Assembly (NCBI RefSeq): GCF_004348735.1 | Contig: NZ_SMKT01000026.1 | Span: 1-64,000, forward strand | From: Actinomadura sp. KC06 | GTDB lineage: Bacteria; Actinomycetota; Actinomycetes; Streptosporangiales; Streptosporangiaceae | Length of the DNA stretch: 64,000 bases | Direction of reading: 5' to 3' | Part shown: positions 1 to 8,531 of the stretch, one piece after another | Numbering within the stretch: the stretch's first letter is position 1 | Layout: each line of letters starts with the position of its first letter | Position numbers and translations under genes: made by a program | The notes under the pieces: model-generated | Database searches by the model: none | What the model was told of the DNA's origin: nothing | What the model saw: only the letters and a program-made list of their open reading frames with translations

Positions 1-589
1 CTCCGCGCCTCCACTAACCCACGCCTCAACCCACGCGCCCACCCCCACGTTTGCCCACGCCGCGCACGCACACGCGCACCACACGGCCACGCCCGCACAG
101 CCGTCCGCCCACACGCCGCACACGCGCTCCCCTACGCACCCACGCCCACGCCGTGCGTCCCCACGCCGCGCACCCGCACGCGCCCGACACGCGCTCTCGC
201 CCACGCGCCCACATCTGCCTACGTGCCCGCGCCCGCGTCTGACCGTGCCGTGCGTCTCCCGCGCCGCGCGCCCCGCACGCGCTGACCACGCGCTCGGCTA
301 CGCGCCCGCGCCCGCCTGCGTACCCGCGCCCGCGTCTGACCGTGCCGTGCGTCTCCCGCGCCGCGCGCTCCGCACGCGCTGGCCCGCGCGCCTGCATCCA
401 CCTGCGTGCCCGCGCCCGCATCTGCCTACGTGCCGCGTCCGCCCGCACGCGGCGCAGGGGCGTCGACCCACGCGCCCGCATCACCAAACGCCCGTGGACG
501 CGCCGCCCACGCGCCGATGCATGCGCACGCCAGTGTGACCGCGCATGCAACGTGCAAGTGCAAGCCGCGTGCCACCGGGGGCGCGTCCG
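1..589. repeat. GC-rich degenerate repeat array, no gene
   Basis: No credible gene is present. The sequence is almost only G and C with short recurring words such as cgcgcccgcg and cacgcgccc. A block at about 228-300 recurs about 97 bp downstream (the word gaccgtgccgtgcgtctccc begins at 241 and 338), and catctgcctacgtgcc recurs at 212 and 419. Open frames exist on both strands but are Arg/Ala/Pro/His-rich artefacts of the composition. The array begins at or before the window edge and ends at the stop of the hydrolase gene. Confidence 0.7.
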
Positions 590-1480
590 CTAGGGCAGCC
601 AGTCGAGGATTCGGTCGTTGACGTCGGCGGGACGGTCGAGCTGCAGGAAATGCCCGGCGCCCGGCACCAGACCGGCGTTGGAGCCGGGCGGGAGGGCCGC
701 TAGGACGGCTCCAAGATCGCCACCTGGCGCGACCACGTCCGCCCCGACGCAGCCGTCCTCGGAACCGTGCAGGTAGAGGACGGGCACAACGCCAGAGTCG
801 GAAACGGCCTGCTGCTCGGCGGCGTAGCGGTCGGAGTGCCGCGACGTGTCGAACATGGCCCGGTAATAGCCGAGCGCAGCAGTGACGTTCTTAGGCGTGG
901 CCAGGCACTCCATGACGCGGTCGACGTTATCCACAACGTCGCATTTCCCGGACGGGGACCAGTCGCGCCAGAGACCCTCGATGAAGGCCCGGCCCAGAAT
1001 GGCCTCGGCGAGAGGAGTCTGGAACACGAACATGTAGAACGAGCGCTTGAGCTGCTGGTATTCGAAGAACCCACCGGTCATCACGGGAAGCGGCGGGACC
1101 GACAAAGTGACGGCCTTGCGCCACCGTCCGGGGGCGATGCTCGCGGCGCCGTAGGCGGCGAAGGCGCCCCAGTCGTGCCCGATGACGACGGCGTCGGGGC
1201 CGCCGCCGAGGGCCTCGTGCAGGGCGACGGCGTCGGCGACGAGAGCGCCGGTCTGGTACACGCCGTCCTCCGGGACGGACGTCGGCGCATAGCCACGCAT
1301 GAACGGCGCCACGGCGCGGTATCCGGCGCGGGCCAGTTCCGGCATGAGGTGTCGCCAGGTGTGCGCCGAGTCAGGGAAGCCGTGCAGGAGGAGCACCAAC
1401 GGCCCATCCGCCGGCCCTGCCGTGAGGTACCCGAAGTCCAACCCGTTCGCTGCGACCGACCCGGCCATGACATCACTCAT
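590..1480 (-). CDS. alpha/beta hydrolase, epoxide-hydrolase-like
   Basis: A 296-aa alpha/beta-fold hydrolase, probably cytoplasmic. The HGFP oxyanion motif is at residues 33-36. The nucleophile elbow GHDWG places Asp103 where most esterases carry Ser, which is typical of epoxide hydrolases and haloalkane dehalogenases. The catalytic His is probably H277 in GAGHF. The ATG start follows GAGGAGGCGGC at good spacing. The gene lies alone between two GC-rich repeat arrays, so context does not identify a substrate. Fold and catalytic class are well supported; epoxide as substrate is inferred from the Asp nucleophile, and fluoroacetate or haloalkane dehalogenation is an alternative. Confidence 0.85.
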   Translation of the reverse strand: MSDVMAGSVAANGLDFGYLTAGPADGPLVLLLHGFPDSAHTWRHLMPELARAGYRAVAPFMRGYAPTSVPEDGVYQTGALVADAVALHEALGGGPDAVVIGHDWGAFAAYGAASIAPGRWRKAVTLSVPPLPVMTGGFFEYQQLKRSFYMFVFQTPLAEAILGRAFIEGLWRDWSPSGKCDVVDNVDRVMECLATPKNVTAALGYYRAMFDTSRHSDRYAAEQQAVSDSGVVPVLYLHGSEDGCVGADVVAPGGDLGAVLAALPPGSNAGLVPGAGHFLQLDRPADVNDRILDWLP

Positions 1481-1539
1481 GCCGCCTCCTCAAACCGCCG
1501 CGTACGCTACCCGCCCCGCGGACATCACGACACAAGGAC

Positions 1540-2760
1540 CTCCCGAAACAACGCCATGGCCCGCTTCACGACGCCACGGCCCGCCCGCACGAGGCCACGA
1601 CCCGTCCGCACGAGGCCGCGGCCGCTCTCACGTGGCCACGGCCCGCTGGCATGACCCGCGGCCCGCGGCCCGCGGCGCGGGCGCGCCGCGCGAGCCCTCA
1701 CCTGCTGGCATGACCTGCGGCCCTGCTCTCACGAGGCCATGGCCGCTCGCACGAGGCCGCGGTCCGTCCGCGCGACGCACGGCCGCTCGCATGAGGCCGC
1801 GGCCTGCTGGCATGAGGCCGCGGCCTGTCCGCACGAGGCCGTGGCCCGTCCCGCGCGGGCACGGCCGCTCTCATGAGGCTGCGGCCCGCTGGCATGACGC
1901 TGCGGTCCTGCTCGCACGAGGCCACGGCTTGCTCTCACGAGGCCATGGCCCGCTGGCATGACGCCGTGGCCTGTCCGCGCGACGCCGCGGCCGCTCTCAT
2001 GAGGCCACGGTCCGCTGGCCTGACGCCGCGGTCTTGCTCGCATGACGCTGTGGCCTGTCCGCACGAGGCCGTGGGCCGCTCGCATGACGCCACGGCTGCT
2101 CTCACGAGGCGACGGCCCGTCCGGCACACGAGGCTGCGGCCTGTCCGCGCGACGCCCCCGCCCGTTCGCGCGACGCCCCGGCCCGCTCGCCTGAGGCACG
2201 GCCTGCTCGCCTGAGGCACGGCCTGCTCGCGCGACGCCACGGGCCCGTCCGCCTGAGGCCACGGCCCGGCCGCGCGACGCCCTGGCCGCTCTTACGAGGC
2301 CACGGCCCTGCTCGCATGACGCCTGCTCTCACGGGCCACGGCTTGCTCTCATGAGGCCATGGCCCGCTCATGACGCTGCGGCCCCGTCCGCGCGACGCCA
2401 TTGCCGCTCGCAGGAGGCTGCGGTCCTGCGCGCATGACGCTGTGGCCTGTCCGCATGAGGCCGTGGGCCGCTCGCATGACGCCACGGCTGATCTCACGAG
2501 GCGACGGCCCGTCTGGCACGAGGCTGCCGCCCGTCCGCGCGATGCCACGGCCGCACTCGCGAGGTCACGGCCTGTCCGCACGACGGCGCCGCCGTCCGTC
2601 CGAAGCCGTGGCCGTCGCACGACGGCACTGGTCGGTCTGCGTGACGGCACGGACGCTCCCGCGCCGGCGGCCAGTCTGCGCGACGCCATGGGCCAATCTG
2701 CGCGACGCCATGGGCCGGTCTTGCGCACGGCGCGGGGCTGTCTTCGTGATGGCGCGGTTG
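1540..2760. repeat. Array of ~21-bp degenerate tandem repeats
   Basis: About 55-60 head-to-tail units of 19-22 bp, each starting GACGCC or GAGGCC, continuing with a CGG/TGG core and ending in a CGCAY-like tail. A typical unit begins GASGCCRYGGCC. Because 21 bp is seven codons, several frames stay open for hundreds of bases and give Arg/Pro/His repeats; these are not taken as genes. A higher-order duplication is visible: the segment at about 2044-2121 recurs almost unchanged at about 2436-2513. The 1481-1539 and 2761-2895 flanks are non-coding. Confidence 0.8.
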
Positions 2761-2791
2761 TGGGTCTGGTGGCGGTGGATCGGCGGGACTG

Positions 2792-2807
2792 TGTGAGGCG
2801 GATCACC
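2792..2807 (+). promoter_or_regulatory. Candidate Crp-type operator
   Basis: TGTGA-N6-TCACC matches 9 of 10 defined positions of the Crp/GlxR consensus TGTGANNNNNNTCACA. It lies about 90 bp before the P450 start codon. A second inverted repeat, CTTTAC (2833-2838) and GTAAAG (2855-2860), lies between it and the gene. Confidence 0.35.
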
Positions 2808-2895
2808 CAGGCCGATCAAGGTGCACATGTCGCTTTACCTTTGAGAGGCTGCCTGTAAAGAGAATCAAGGGTCGGAGCGACGAGGTGGTGGGCAG

Positions 2896-4143
2896 GTGCT
2901 CAGGGTCAATGACATCGACCTGACCGACTGGGAGTTCTGGCGGCGTCCCCACGACTACCGGCACGAGGCGTTCAAAGCTCTGCGCTGGCATCCCGAGCTG
3001 GTGCGCTTCGAGGAACCCGACATCGTCATCGTGCCGCCGGGCCCTGGGTACTACGCCCTGACCCGGCACGCCGACGTGGTCGAGGCGTCCCGCCGTCCTG
3101 AGGACTTCTGCTCCGGCAAGGGCGCCACCAGCATCTGGGACATGCCAGGCGACCTACACGAGTACTTCGGCTCGATGATCAGCATGGACGATCCCCGGCA
3201 CGCCAAGATCAGGCGGATCGTGTCCCGGGCGTTCTCCCCGCGCATGATCCAGCGGTTCGAGGACCAGGTCGAGGCCGTCGCCGCCCAGATCGTGGAGAAC
3301 GTGAGGGCGGGCGGCGGCTCCGGCGACTTCGTCGCGGACATCGCCGCCCGGCTGCCGCTGAAGATCATCTGCGACATGATGGGCATCGCCGAGGAGCACT
3401 ATCGGACCGTATTCGACGCCACCAACGTCATCCTCGCGGGCAACGATGCCGAGTACCTCCCGTCCGACGATCCCGAGCAGGTCGCGATGGCGCTGCTCGG
3501 CGCGGGCGAGACCCTCAAGAACCTGGTCGAGGAGTTCGGACGGCAGCGCCGCAAGGACCCGACCGACGACCTCACCTCGGCGCTCGTGAACGCCAACATC
3601 GACGGCGAGTCGCTGACCGATCAGGAGCTCGGCTCGTTCTTCATCCTGCTGGTCGTCGCCGGCAACGAGACCACCCGCAACGCCATCGCACACGGCCTCG
3701 ACCTGTTCACCCGCGACCCCGGCCAGCGAGCCCTGCTCACCGAGGACTTCGACGCCCGCATTCCCGGCGCCGTCGAAGAGATCGTCCGTTACGTGTCGCC
3801 CGTCATCTGGATGCGCCGCACCGCCACTCGCGACACCATCCTCAACGGGCACGAGATCAAAGAGGGCGACAAACTGCTCCTGTACTACTGGTCTGCCAAC
3901 CGCGACGAGACCGTGTTCACCGAGCCCGAGAAGTTCGACATCCTGCGCGACCCGAACCCGCACGTAGGATTCGGCGGGCCCGGCCCACACTTCTGCCTCG
4001 GCGCGCACTTGGCCAGACGTGAGATCACCGTGCTGTTCCGCGAGCTGCTGCACCGGACGCCCGGCATCCGCGCGTCCGGCGAGCCCGAACGCCTGGAGTC
4101 GAGCTTCATCAACGGCATCAAACGCCTGCCCTACACGTTCTGA
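2896..4143 (+). CDS. Cytochrome P450
   Basis: A 415-aa soluble bacterial P450 that would use ferredoxin-delivered electrons to hydroxylate a small or lipid substrate. The I-helix oxygen-activation motif AGNETT is at 255-260, the K-helix ExxR is E295-R298, and the heme-ligand loop FGGPGPHFCLG at 359-369 places the thiolate on Cys367. Length is normal for the class. The N-terminal part and the loop LLVVAGNETTRN resemble mycobacterial CYP124/125/142-type sterol or fatty-acid hydroxylases, a tentative assignment. The start is GTG at 2896, with weak ribosome-binding sequence. No ferredoxin gene is adjacent; the next gene is an acyl-CoA ligase on the other strand. A Crp-like site and another inverted repeat lie upstream. 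Confidence 0.93.
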   Translation: MLRVNDIDLTDWEFWRRPHDYRHEAFKALRWHPELVRFEEPDIVIVPPGPGYYALTRHADVVEASRRPEDFCSGKGATSIWDMPGDLHEYFGSMISMDDPRHAKIRRIVSRAFSPRMIQRFEDQVEAVAAQIVENVRAGGGSGDFVADIAARLPLKIICDMMGIAEEHYRTVFDATNVILAGNDAEYLPSDDPEQVAMALLGAGETLKNLVEEFGRQRRKDPTDDLTSALVNANIDGESLTDQELGSFFILLVVAGNETTRNAIAHGLDLFTRDPGQRALLTEDFDARIPGAVEEIVRYVSPVIWMRRTATRDTILNGHEIKEGDKLLLYYWSANRDETVFTEPEKFDILRDPNPHVGFGGPGPHFCLGAHLARREITVLFRELLHRTPGIRASGEPERLESSFINGIKRLPYTF

Positions 4144-4932
4144 TAGCCAGCCAAGCGACCGTGCGGCATGGCGACCGTGCGGCATGGCAACCGGAGGACT
4201 AAGCGACCCCGGGACCAGGTGGCAGGGCAGAAGGCTGCCGGGTGGCCGGGTGACCAGGCCGCTTGGCGCTCGGGCCGCTGTGTTCCAGGCCGCCGGGCCG
4301 CCGAGCTGCCTACTGGCCGGAGGACTAGGCCCTGGGTGACCGGCCGCCGGGTGACCGGCCGCCGGGTGACCGGGTGGCTGCCGGTGGCCGGGCGACCAGG
4401 CTGCTCGGAGTTCGAGCCGCTGTGTTCCAGGCCGCCGAGTGGCCGGATGACTGGGCGCTAGGTGACTGGCCGCCGGGGGCGACCGGGCCGCCGGTTGCCG
4501 GGTGCACTGGGCGGAAGGCGGCCGAGTGGTCGGGTGGTCGGGTGGCCGGGCGAACGGTCGCCGGGCCGTCGAAATTGCCTAGGGGCCGGATGACTGGGCC
4601 CCTGGGTGACCGAACCGCCGAGCGGCTGGGAGGCTGCCGGGTGGCGGGTGACCAGGCCGTTCGGAGTTCGGGCCGCTGTGTTCCAGGCCGCCGGGTGGCC
4701 GAACTGCCTAAGGGCCAGATGCCCCTAGGCCCCCCGGTGGCCAGGTGACAGGCCGACGGGTGGCGCGGCTGCCTGGGAGCCGGATGGCGCAGTCCCCTTG
4801 GTGGCTGGGCGACCGGGCCGCCGGGCTATCAGGCTGCCGGGCGATCGGGCCGCTGGGTGATCGGGTGGTCAGGCTGCCGGGTGGCAGGGGTTTGGGAGGG
4901 GCCGGGCGGTGGGGTCGCCCGGCCCGGGTGGG
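4144..4932. repeat. Irregular GC-rich repeat region
   Basis: No credible gene is present. Short words such as gccgggtgacc and ggccggatgac recur throughout. A 21-bp word beginning ccgctgtgttcc is repeated exactly at 4275, 4417 and 4673, each followed by related gccgccgagtggcc-like sequence, so irregular copies of a longer unit are present. The region separates convergent P450 and acyl-CoA ligase genes. Confidence 0.7.
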
Positions 4933-6477
4933 TCAGCGTAGTTCGCGTTTGAGGATCTTGCCGGTGGCGGTCATTGGGAGTTCGTCTCGGAACTCCACGA
5001 TCCGCGGGTACTTGTAGGCGGCGAACTGCTCCTTGCCCCACTCGACCAGTTCGTCCTCGGTGACGGCGGCGTCCGGTGTCCGGATCACGTATGCCTTGAT
5101 CTCCTCGCCGTGCGACGGGTGTTCGACGCCGACGACCGCGGCCAATGACACGTCCGGGTGCGTCATCAGGACCTCTTCGAGTTCCCGCGGGTACACGTTG
5201 TACCCGCCCCGGATGATCATGTCCTTGGAGCGGTCGATGATGTAGTAGTAGCCCTCGTCGTCGCGGCGGGCCACGTCGCCGGTGCGGAACCAGCCGTCCT
5301 TGATCGCGGTGGCGGTCGCGTCCGGGCGGCCGTAGTAGCCCTTCATGATGTTGTGCCCGCGGATGGCGATCTCCCCGGGGCCCTCGCCCTCGATCTGCTT
5401 CCACTCGTCGTCGATCAGCGCCATCTCGACGCCCCACACGGGCAGGCCGATCGAACCGGGTTTGGTCGGACGGTCCGGACGGTTGAACGAGGCCACCGGC
5501 GACGTCTCCGACAGGCCGTACCCCTCCAGGATGTCCACGTCGAACTTCTTCTTGATCCCCTTGAGGACCTCCATGGGCAGCGCCGAGCCGCCCGACACCG
5601 CGACCCGCAGGTTCTCCCGGATCGTCGCGATGTCCTCGTCGGACGTGTCGTGGGTCAGCAGCCCCCAGTACATCGTCGGGACGCCCGCGAAGATGTTCAC
5701 CTTCTCCTTGACCATCAGCTGGACGGCCTGCTCGGCGTCGAACCTCGCCTGCATGATGAGCGTCGCGCGACGGTAGATCCCGACGTTCATCACGCACGTC
5801 TGCCCGAAGATGTGGAACAGCGGCAGCGTCACCAGCGACGTGTCGTGCAGCGTCCGGTAGAACAGCGTGTCGTCCACCATCGCGTTCATCAGCAGGTTGT
5901 TGTGCGTGAGCTCGGCGCCCTTCGGCTGGCCGGTGGTCCCGCTGGTGTAGATGATGACGGCGGTGTCGCTCGGCTCCGTCTGCTCGGTCTCGAACGTGTT
6001 CGGCTGCCCGCCGAGCGCCGCCCAGAACAGCTCCGCGCCCTCGATGGGGGACTCGGCCGCCGCCGGGTCGGCCGGCAGCAGGAAGAGGTGCTCGCAGTTC
6101 TCGGCCTGCTCGAACCCGGCGTGTCCCATCTGCCCGAGCGGAAGCTCCGGCGTCCCCTCGAAGCAGAACAGCGCCTTCGCGTCGGAGTCGTCCAGGTGGT
6201 AGGCGATCTCCCGCGGCTTGAGCAGGACGTTCAGCGGGACGACCACCGCGCCGGCCTTGAGCGCCCCGAAGTACACCATCGGGAAGTACGGGAGGTTCGG
6301 GCAGGACAGCGCCACCTTGTCGCCCGGCCGGATGCCGCGCGACCGCAGCAGGTTCGCGACCTGGTTCGCGACCGAGTCGATGAACGAGTAGGAGAGCCGG
6401 ATGTCGCCGAACACGACCGCGTCGCGATCGGGCGTCTCCCTGGCGGCGTCCTCCAGCAGCACGGACAGGTTGAGCAT
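4933..6477 (-). CDS. Long-chain fatty-acid/acyl-CoA ligase (AMP-forming)
   Basis: A 514-aa ANL-superfamily adenylating enzyme that activates a carboxylic acid with ATP and joins it to coenzyme A. Visible motifs are the P-loop YTSGTTGQPKG at 177-187, GYGLSETSP, the hinge-region GWFRTGD, and the catalytic lysine K507 in the C-terminal GKILKREL. Length and motif order match class I fatty-acyl-CoA ligases. GAGGAG lies 5 nt before the ATG. The gene converges on the P450 across the repeat region, so a shared lipid pathway is possible but unproved. Chain-length specificity cannot be read from sequence. Confidence 0.92.
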   Translation of the reverse strand: MLNLSVLLEDAARETPDRDAVVFGDIRLSYSFIDSVANQVANLLRSRGIRPGDKVALSCPNLPYFPMVYFGALKAGAVVVPLNVLLKPREIAYHLDDSDAKALFCFEGTPELPLGQMGHAGFEQAENCEHLFLLPADPAAAESPIEGAELFWAALGGQPNTFETEQTEPSDTAVIIYTSGTTGQPKGAELTHNNLLMNAMVDDTLFYRTLHDTSLVTLPLFHIFGQTCVMNVGIYRRATLIMQARFDAEQAVQLMVKEKVNIFAGVPTMYWGLLTHDTSDEDIATIRENLRVAVSGGSALPMEVLKGIKKKFDVDILEGYGLSETSPVASFNRPDRPTKPGSIGLPVWGVEMALIDDEWKQIEGEGPGEIAIRGHNIMKGYYGRPDATATAIKDGWFRTGDVARRDDEGYYYIIDRSKDMIIRGGYNVYPRELEEVLMTHPDVSLAAVVGVEHPSHGEEIKAYVIRTPDAAVTEDELVEWGKEQFAAYKYPRIVEFRDELPMTATGKILKRELR

Positions 6478-6779
6478 GGCACTCCTCGCGCGGAATGGTG
6501 ACCGGCCGGTTAGTTACCGGCGAGTGTACGAAACCGTTCCGCACATCCTGCTGCATCGACATCCGCCCGCGCCATCCCCTGGGCTGGGGAAAGGCGGAAA
6601 CACCCGGGGAAGTGGAGACCTGGGAGAAAGGTGGGCCGGGGAGGACGGAGCCCCGGGAAGACGGAGTGCCACGAAGGCGTATGACCCGGAAAGAAGGAGG
6701 GACCGGGCGGGAGCGCGGTCCCGCCCGGTCCCTCAGGTGCGGGCGACGGAGAGCGACGCGGCCCGCGGGGGATGGTCTG

Positions 6780-7382
6780 TCAGCTGAACTCCACGTCCGA
6801 GCACTGGTAGAAGGCGTTGCCGGTGTCGTGGATGTCCCAAATGGCCAGGATCAGGTGCCTGCCCTGCTTGTTCGGCAGCGTGCCCTGGTGCGAGACGTTG
6901 TTCGGCGGCCGCTTGCCGCCGTCGTTGATCTGGAGGAAGGGCTCCAGCTCCAGCGCGGCGCGGGTGAGCGGCTTGGTGGGGTCCCAGCCGTCCTTCGTGA
7001 TGAAGTACCGCCAGGAGGTCGTGGCGTGCGCGGCGGTGAGCGTCCACTTGAAGGTGAAGGCCTGGCCGCCGGTGAGCTTGTTCGCCGGCCACTGGCCGCC
7101 GCGCGGGTCGTCGAGGGGCGCGAAACCGCCGCCGCCGCAGATCGTGCCGTCCCGGGGCCCGCGTTCCGGGAACCCCTTCGGGCCTTCGATGCTCTGCGGC
7201 TCGTGCTGGACGCCGCCGCAGTTCTTCGCGGTGCCCATCTTGCAGAAGAGGGCGCGGCTGATGGGAGCGTTGGTATAGCCGTGCGAGAAGGCCGGCGTGG
7301 CGGTCGCCACGGTCAGCCCGGCGGACGCGACGGCCGCGAGGGCGAGCGTCCGTTTCCGGGGTGGACGGAGCTTGGCGGGCAT
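6780..7382 (-). CDS. Secreted AA10 lytic polysaccharide monooxygenase
   Basis: A 200-aa secreted copper enzyme that oxidatively cleaves chitin or cellulose. A basic N-region, hydrophobic core and cleavage site after AFS would expose His34 as mature residue 1, the first ligand of the histidine brace. His119 in AAHATTSWRY is the likely second ligand, and Phe191 in NAFYQC is the usual axial residue. Cys47, 55, 82 and 194 could form two disulfides. There is no carbohydrate-binding module, so this is the minimal single-domain form. AGGAGA lies 7 nt before the ATG. A 7-bp-arm inverted repeat lies about 120 bp upstream and is a likely operator. Chitin versus cellulose preference is not assigned. Confidence 0.92.
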   Translation of the reverse strand: MPAKLRPPRKRTLALAAVASAGLTVATATPAFSHGYTNAPISRALFCKMGTAKNCGGVQHEPQSIEGPKGFPERGPRDGTICGGGGFAPLDDPRGGQWPANKLTGGQAFTFKWTLTAAHATTSWRYFITKDGWDPTKPLTRAALELEPFLQINDGGKRPPNNVSHQGTLPNKQGRHLILAIWDIHDTGNAFYQCSDVEFS

Positions 7383-7501
7383 ACTCGGTCTCCTGGCGGG
7401 GGTGGAGGCGACCTTGGTCGGACGGAGTCGGTAGCCGCGGGGCGGACGGGTGATCGGCGGACGGGCGGACGGTGCTACGGTTGGGAGTCGGAAGGGTTCT
7501 T

Positions 7502-7518
7502 ATAGGAAACCTTCCTAT
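7502..7518. promoter_or_regulatory. Inverted repeat upstream of the LPMO gene
   Basis: ATAGGAA (7502-7508) and TTCCTAT (7512-7518) form perfect 7-bp arms around ACC in otherwise GC-rich DNA. On the LPMO coding strand it reads ATAGGAAGGTTTCCTAT. From memory, similar AGGAAA/TTTCCT palindromes occur before secreted polysaccharide-degrading genes in actinomycetes; this was not verified. It sits between the divergent LPMO and zinc-ribbon genes. Confidence 0.5.
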
Positions 7519-7666
7519 TAGATCGAGGATGAGGGATGGACGCCCGCCGCGTCAACCCCCGATTCCACGTCCGGATCCCGCCCTCCGGCCCCGCTCCCGG
7601 GTCTCACCACATTCCCCGCCCCGGCACCGTTACGATGTGCGGCTTCACCGAGAAAGGCGCGCGATC

Positions 7667-8281
7667 TTGATCATCTTCGGCTGGCGGGTGGTCTTCTTCA
7701 CCCTGACCAGGGGAATCTTCCACTGCCCCGACTGCGGCGGCGACCGCGACTACCGGCGCCGGCAGGGACGCAACTTCTTCACCCTGTTCTTCATCCCCGT
7801 CATCCCGCTGACGAAGACGGGCGGCGAATTCATCGAATGCGACACGTGCCACGGGCGCTGGAACCCCGGCGTCCTCGACGTGCCGACCACCGCGCAGCTC
7901 GCGCAGATGCCGGCGATGCTCCTGCGCATGGCGATCGCCCAGGTCCTGCGCTCCGGCGACTACACCAACGCGGCCGCCCGCTCGCGCGCCGTCGCCGTCG
8001 TCCGGCAGGCAGGCGAGCCCGCCTACGAGGACACCGCCCTGAACGCCGACCTCGGCCGTCCGTTCGAGGAGGTCCGCGTCGAGATGGGCCACGCGGCCTC
8101 GGCCCTCGCGCCCGAGGCGCGCGAGAGCATCCTGCGCGCCGCCGCCGAGATCGCCCTCGTGGACGGCCCGCTCAGCGTCTCCGAGGAGGAGACCCTGTCC
8201 GCCGTCGGCGCCGACCTCCAGCTCACCCGCGTCCAGGTGACCGGCGTCATCTCGCTGGCCCGCCAGGAGTCCGGCCACTGA
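7667..8281 (+). CDS. Zinc-ribbon protein with TerB-like domain
   Basis: A 204-aa protein starting at TTG (residues MIIFGWRVVF), chosen because GAGAAAGG lies about 10 nt upstream and the preceding open frame is Arg/Pro-rich without a ribosome-binding site. The first ~65 residues contain two CxxC pairs (C20/C23 and C58/C61), consistent with a zinc ribbon, enclosing a hydrophobic stretch NFFTLFFIPVIPL that may touch the membrane. The second half (about 90-200) is helical and acidic and ends DGPLSVSEEETLSAVGADLQLT, resembling the TerB/DjlA-N tellurite-resistance fold. Specific function is unknown. It is divergent from the LPMO gene and precedes the leuS leader in the same direction. Confidence 0.75.
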   Translation: MIIFGWRVVFFTLTRGIFHCPDCGGDRDYRRRQGRNFFTLFFIPVIPLTKTGGEFIECDTCHGRWNPGVLDVPTTAQLAQMPAMLLRMAIAQVLRSGDYTNAAARSRAVAVVRQAGEPAYEDTALNADLGRPFEEVRVEMGHAASALAPEARESILRAAAEIALVDGPLSVSEEETLSAVGADLQLTRVQVTGVISLARQESGH

Positions 8282-8384
8282 CCGACCGCAGCCGCCGCGG
8301 TCAATTCCTCGGCCTCAGCGCGAGCCTCTGCGCATGTGCTTTAAGGCCCGCGGGAGGGCTTGCGGTTGCGCTACCCTTTGATGT

Positions 8385-8420
8385 ATGTCGGCACGGCTGC
8401 TCCTCGAACGACCACGTTGA
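8385..8420 (+). CDS. Candidate leucine leader peptide of leuS
   Basis: An 11-codon ORF encodes MSARLLLERPR with three consecutive leucine codons, CTG CTC CTC, at 8397-8405. It ends 111 nt before the leuS start. The 5' arm of a perfect 11-bp hairpin overlaps its last codons and stop, and a terminator-like hairpin follows. This is the arrangement expected for ribosome-mediated attenuation sensing charged tRNA-Leu. No Shine-Dalgarno is evident, so the peptide may be translated from a leaderless transcript. Function is inferred; only the ORF and hairpins are seen. Confidence 0.6.
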   Translation: MSARLLLERPR

Positions 8421-8440
8421 CGGACTGACGTCAACGTGGT
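8411..8440 (+). promoter_or_regulatory. 11-bp hairpin at the leader-peptide stop
   Basis: ACCACGTTGAC (8411-8421) pairs perfectly with GTCAACGTGGT (8430-8440) around an 8-nt loop. The 5' arm contains the last leader codons and the TGA. A ribosome stalled at the Leu codons would mask this arm. Confidence 0.7.
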
Positions 8441-8442
8441 GG

Positions 8443-8467
8443 CCCCTCCTGCGCGAGGGGTCGTTTC
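8443..8467 (+). terminator. Terminator-like hairpin in leuS leader
   Basis: CCCCTC (8443-8448) pairs with GAGGGG (8455-8460) around CTGCGC, followed by TCGTTTC. The stem is short and the U-run weak, but the placement, right after the hairpin over the Leu leader peptide, fits an attenuator terminator. Confidence 0.55.
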
Positions 8468-8531
8468 ATGTCAGCGGACGGCCACGACCATTTGCAGCCA
8501 GCAAGCGAGCAAGAAACCGGAGTCTGGAAGC

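Noticed and set aside
26..621. Several open frames on both strands
   Set aside because: Their products are Arg/Ala/His/Pro strings that follow from the GC-rich repeats; no ribosome-binding site or homology is evident.
1628..2858. Long overlapping open frames through the 21-bp array
   Set aside because: The repeat unit is a multiple of three and nearly stop-free in all frames; products are Arg/Pro/Gly repeats.
2896..6477. P450 and acyl-CoA ligase as part of a secondary-metabolite cluster
   Set aside because: No polyketide synthase, peptide synthetase, terpene or RiPP gene is present in the window; the two genes are convergent and separated by repeats.
8282..8531. T-box riboswitch upstream of leuS
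   Set aside because: No conserved T-box sequence or specifier loop is recognisable; the leader-peptide model fits better.
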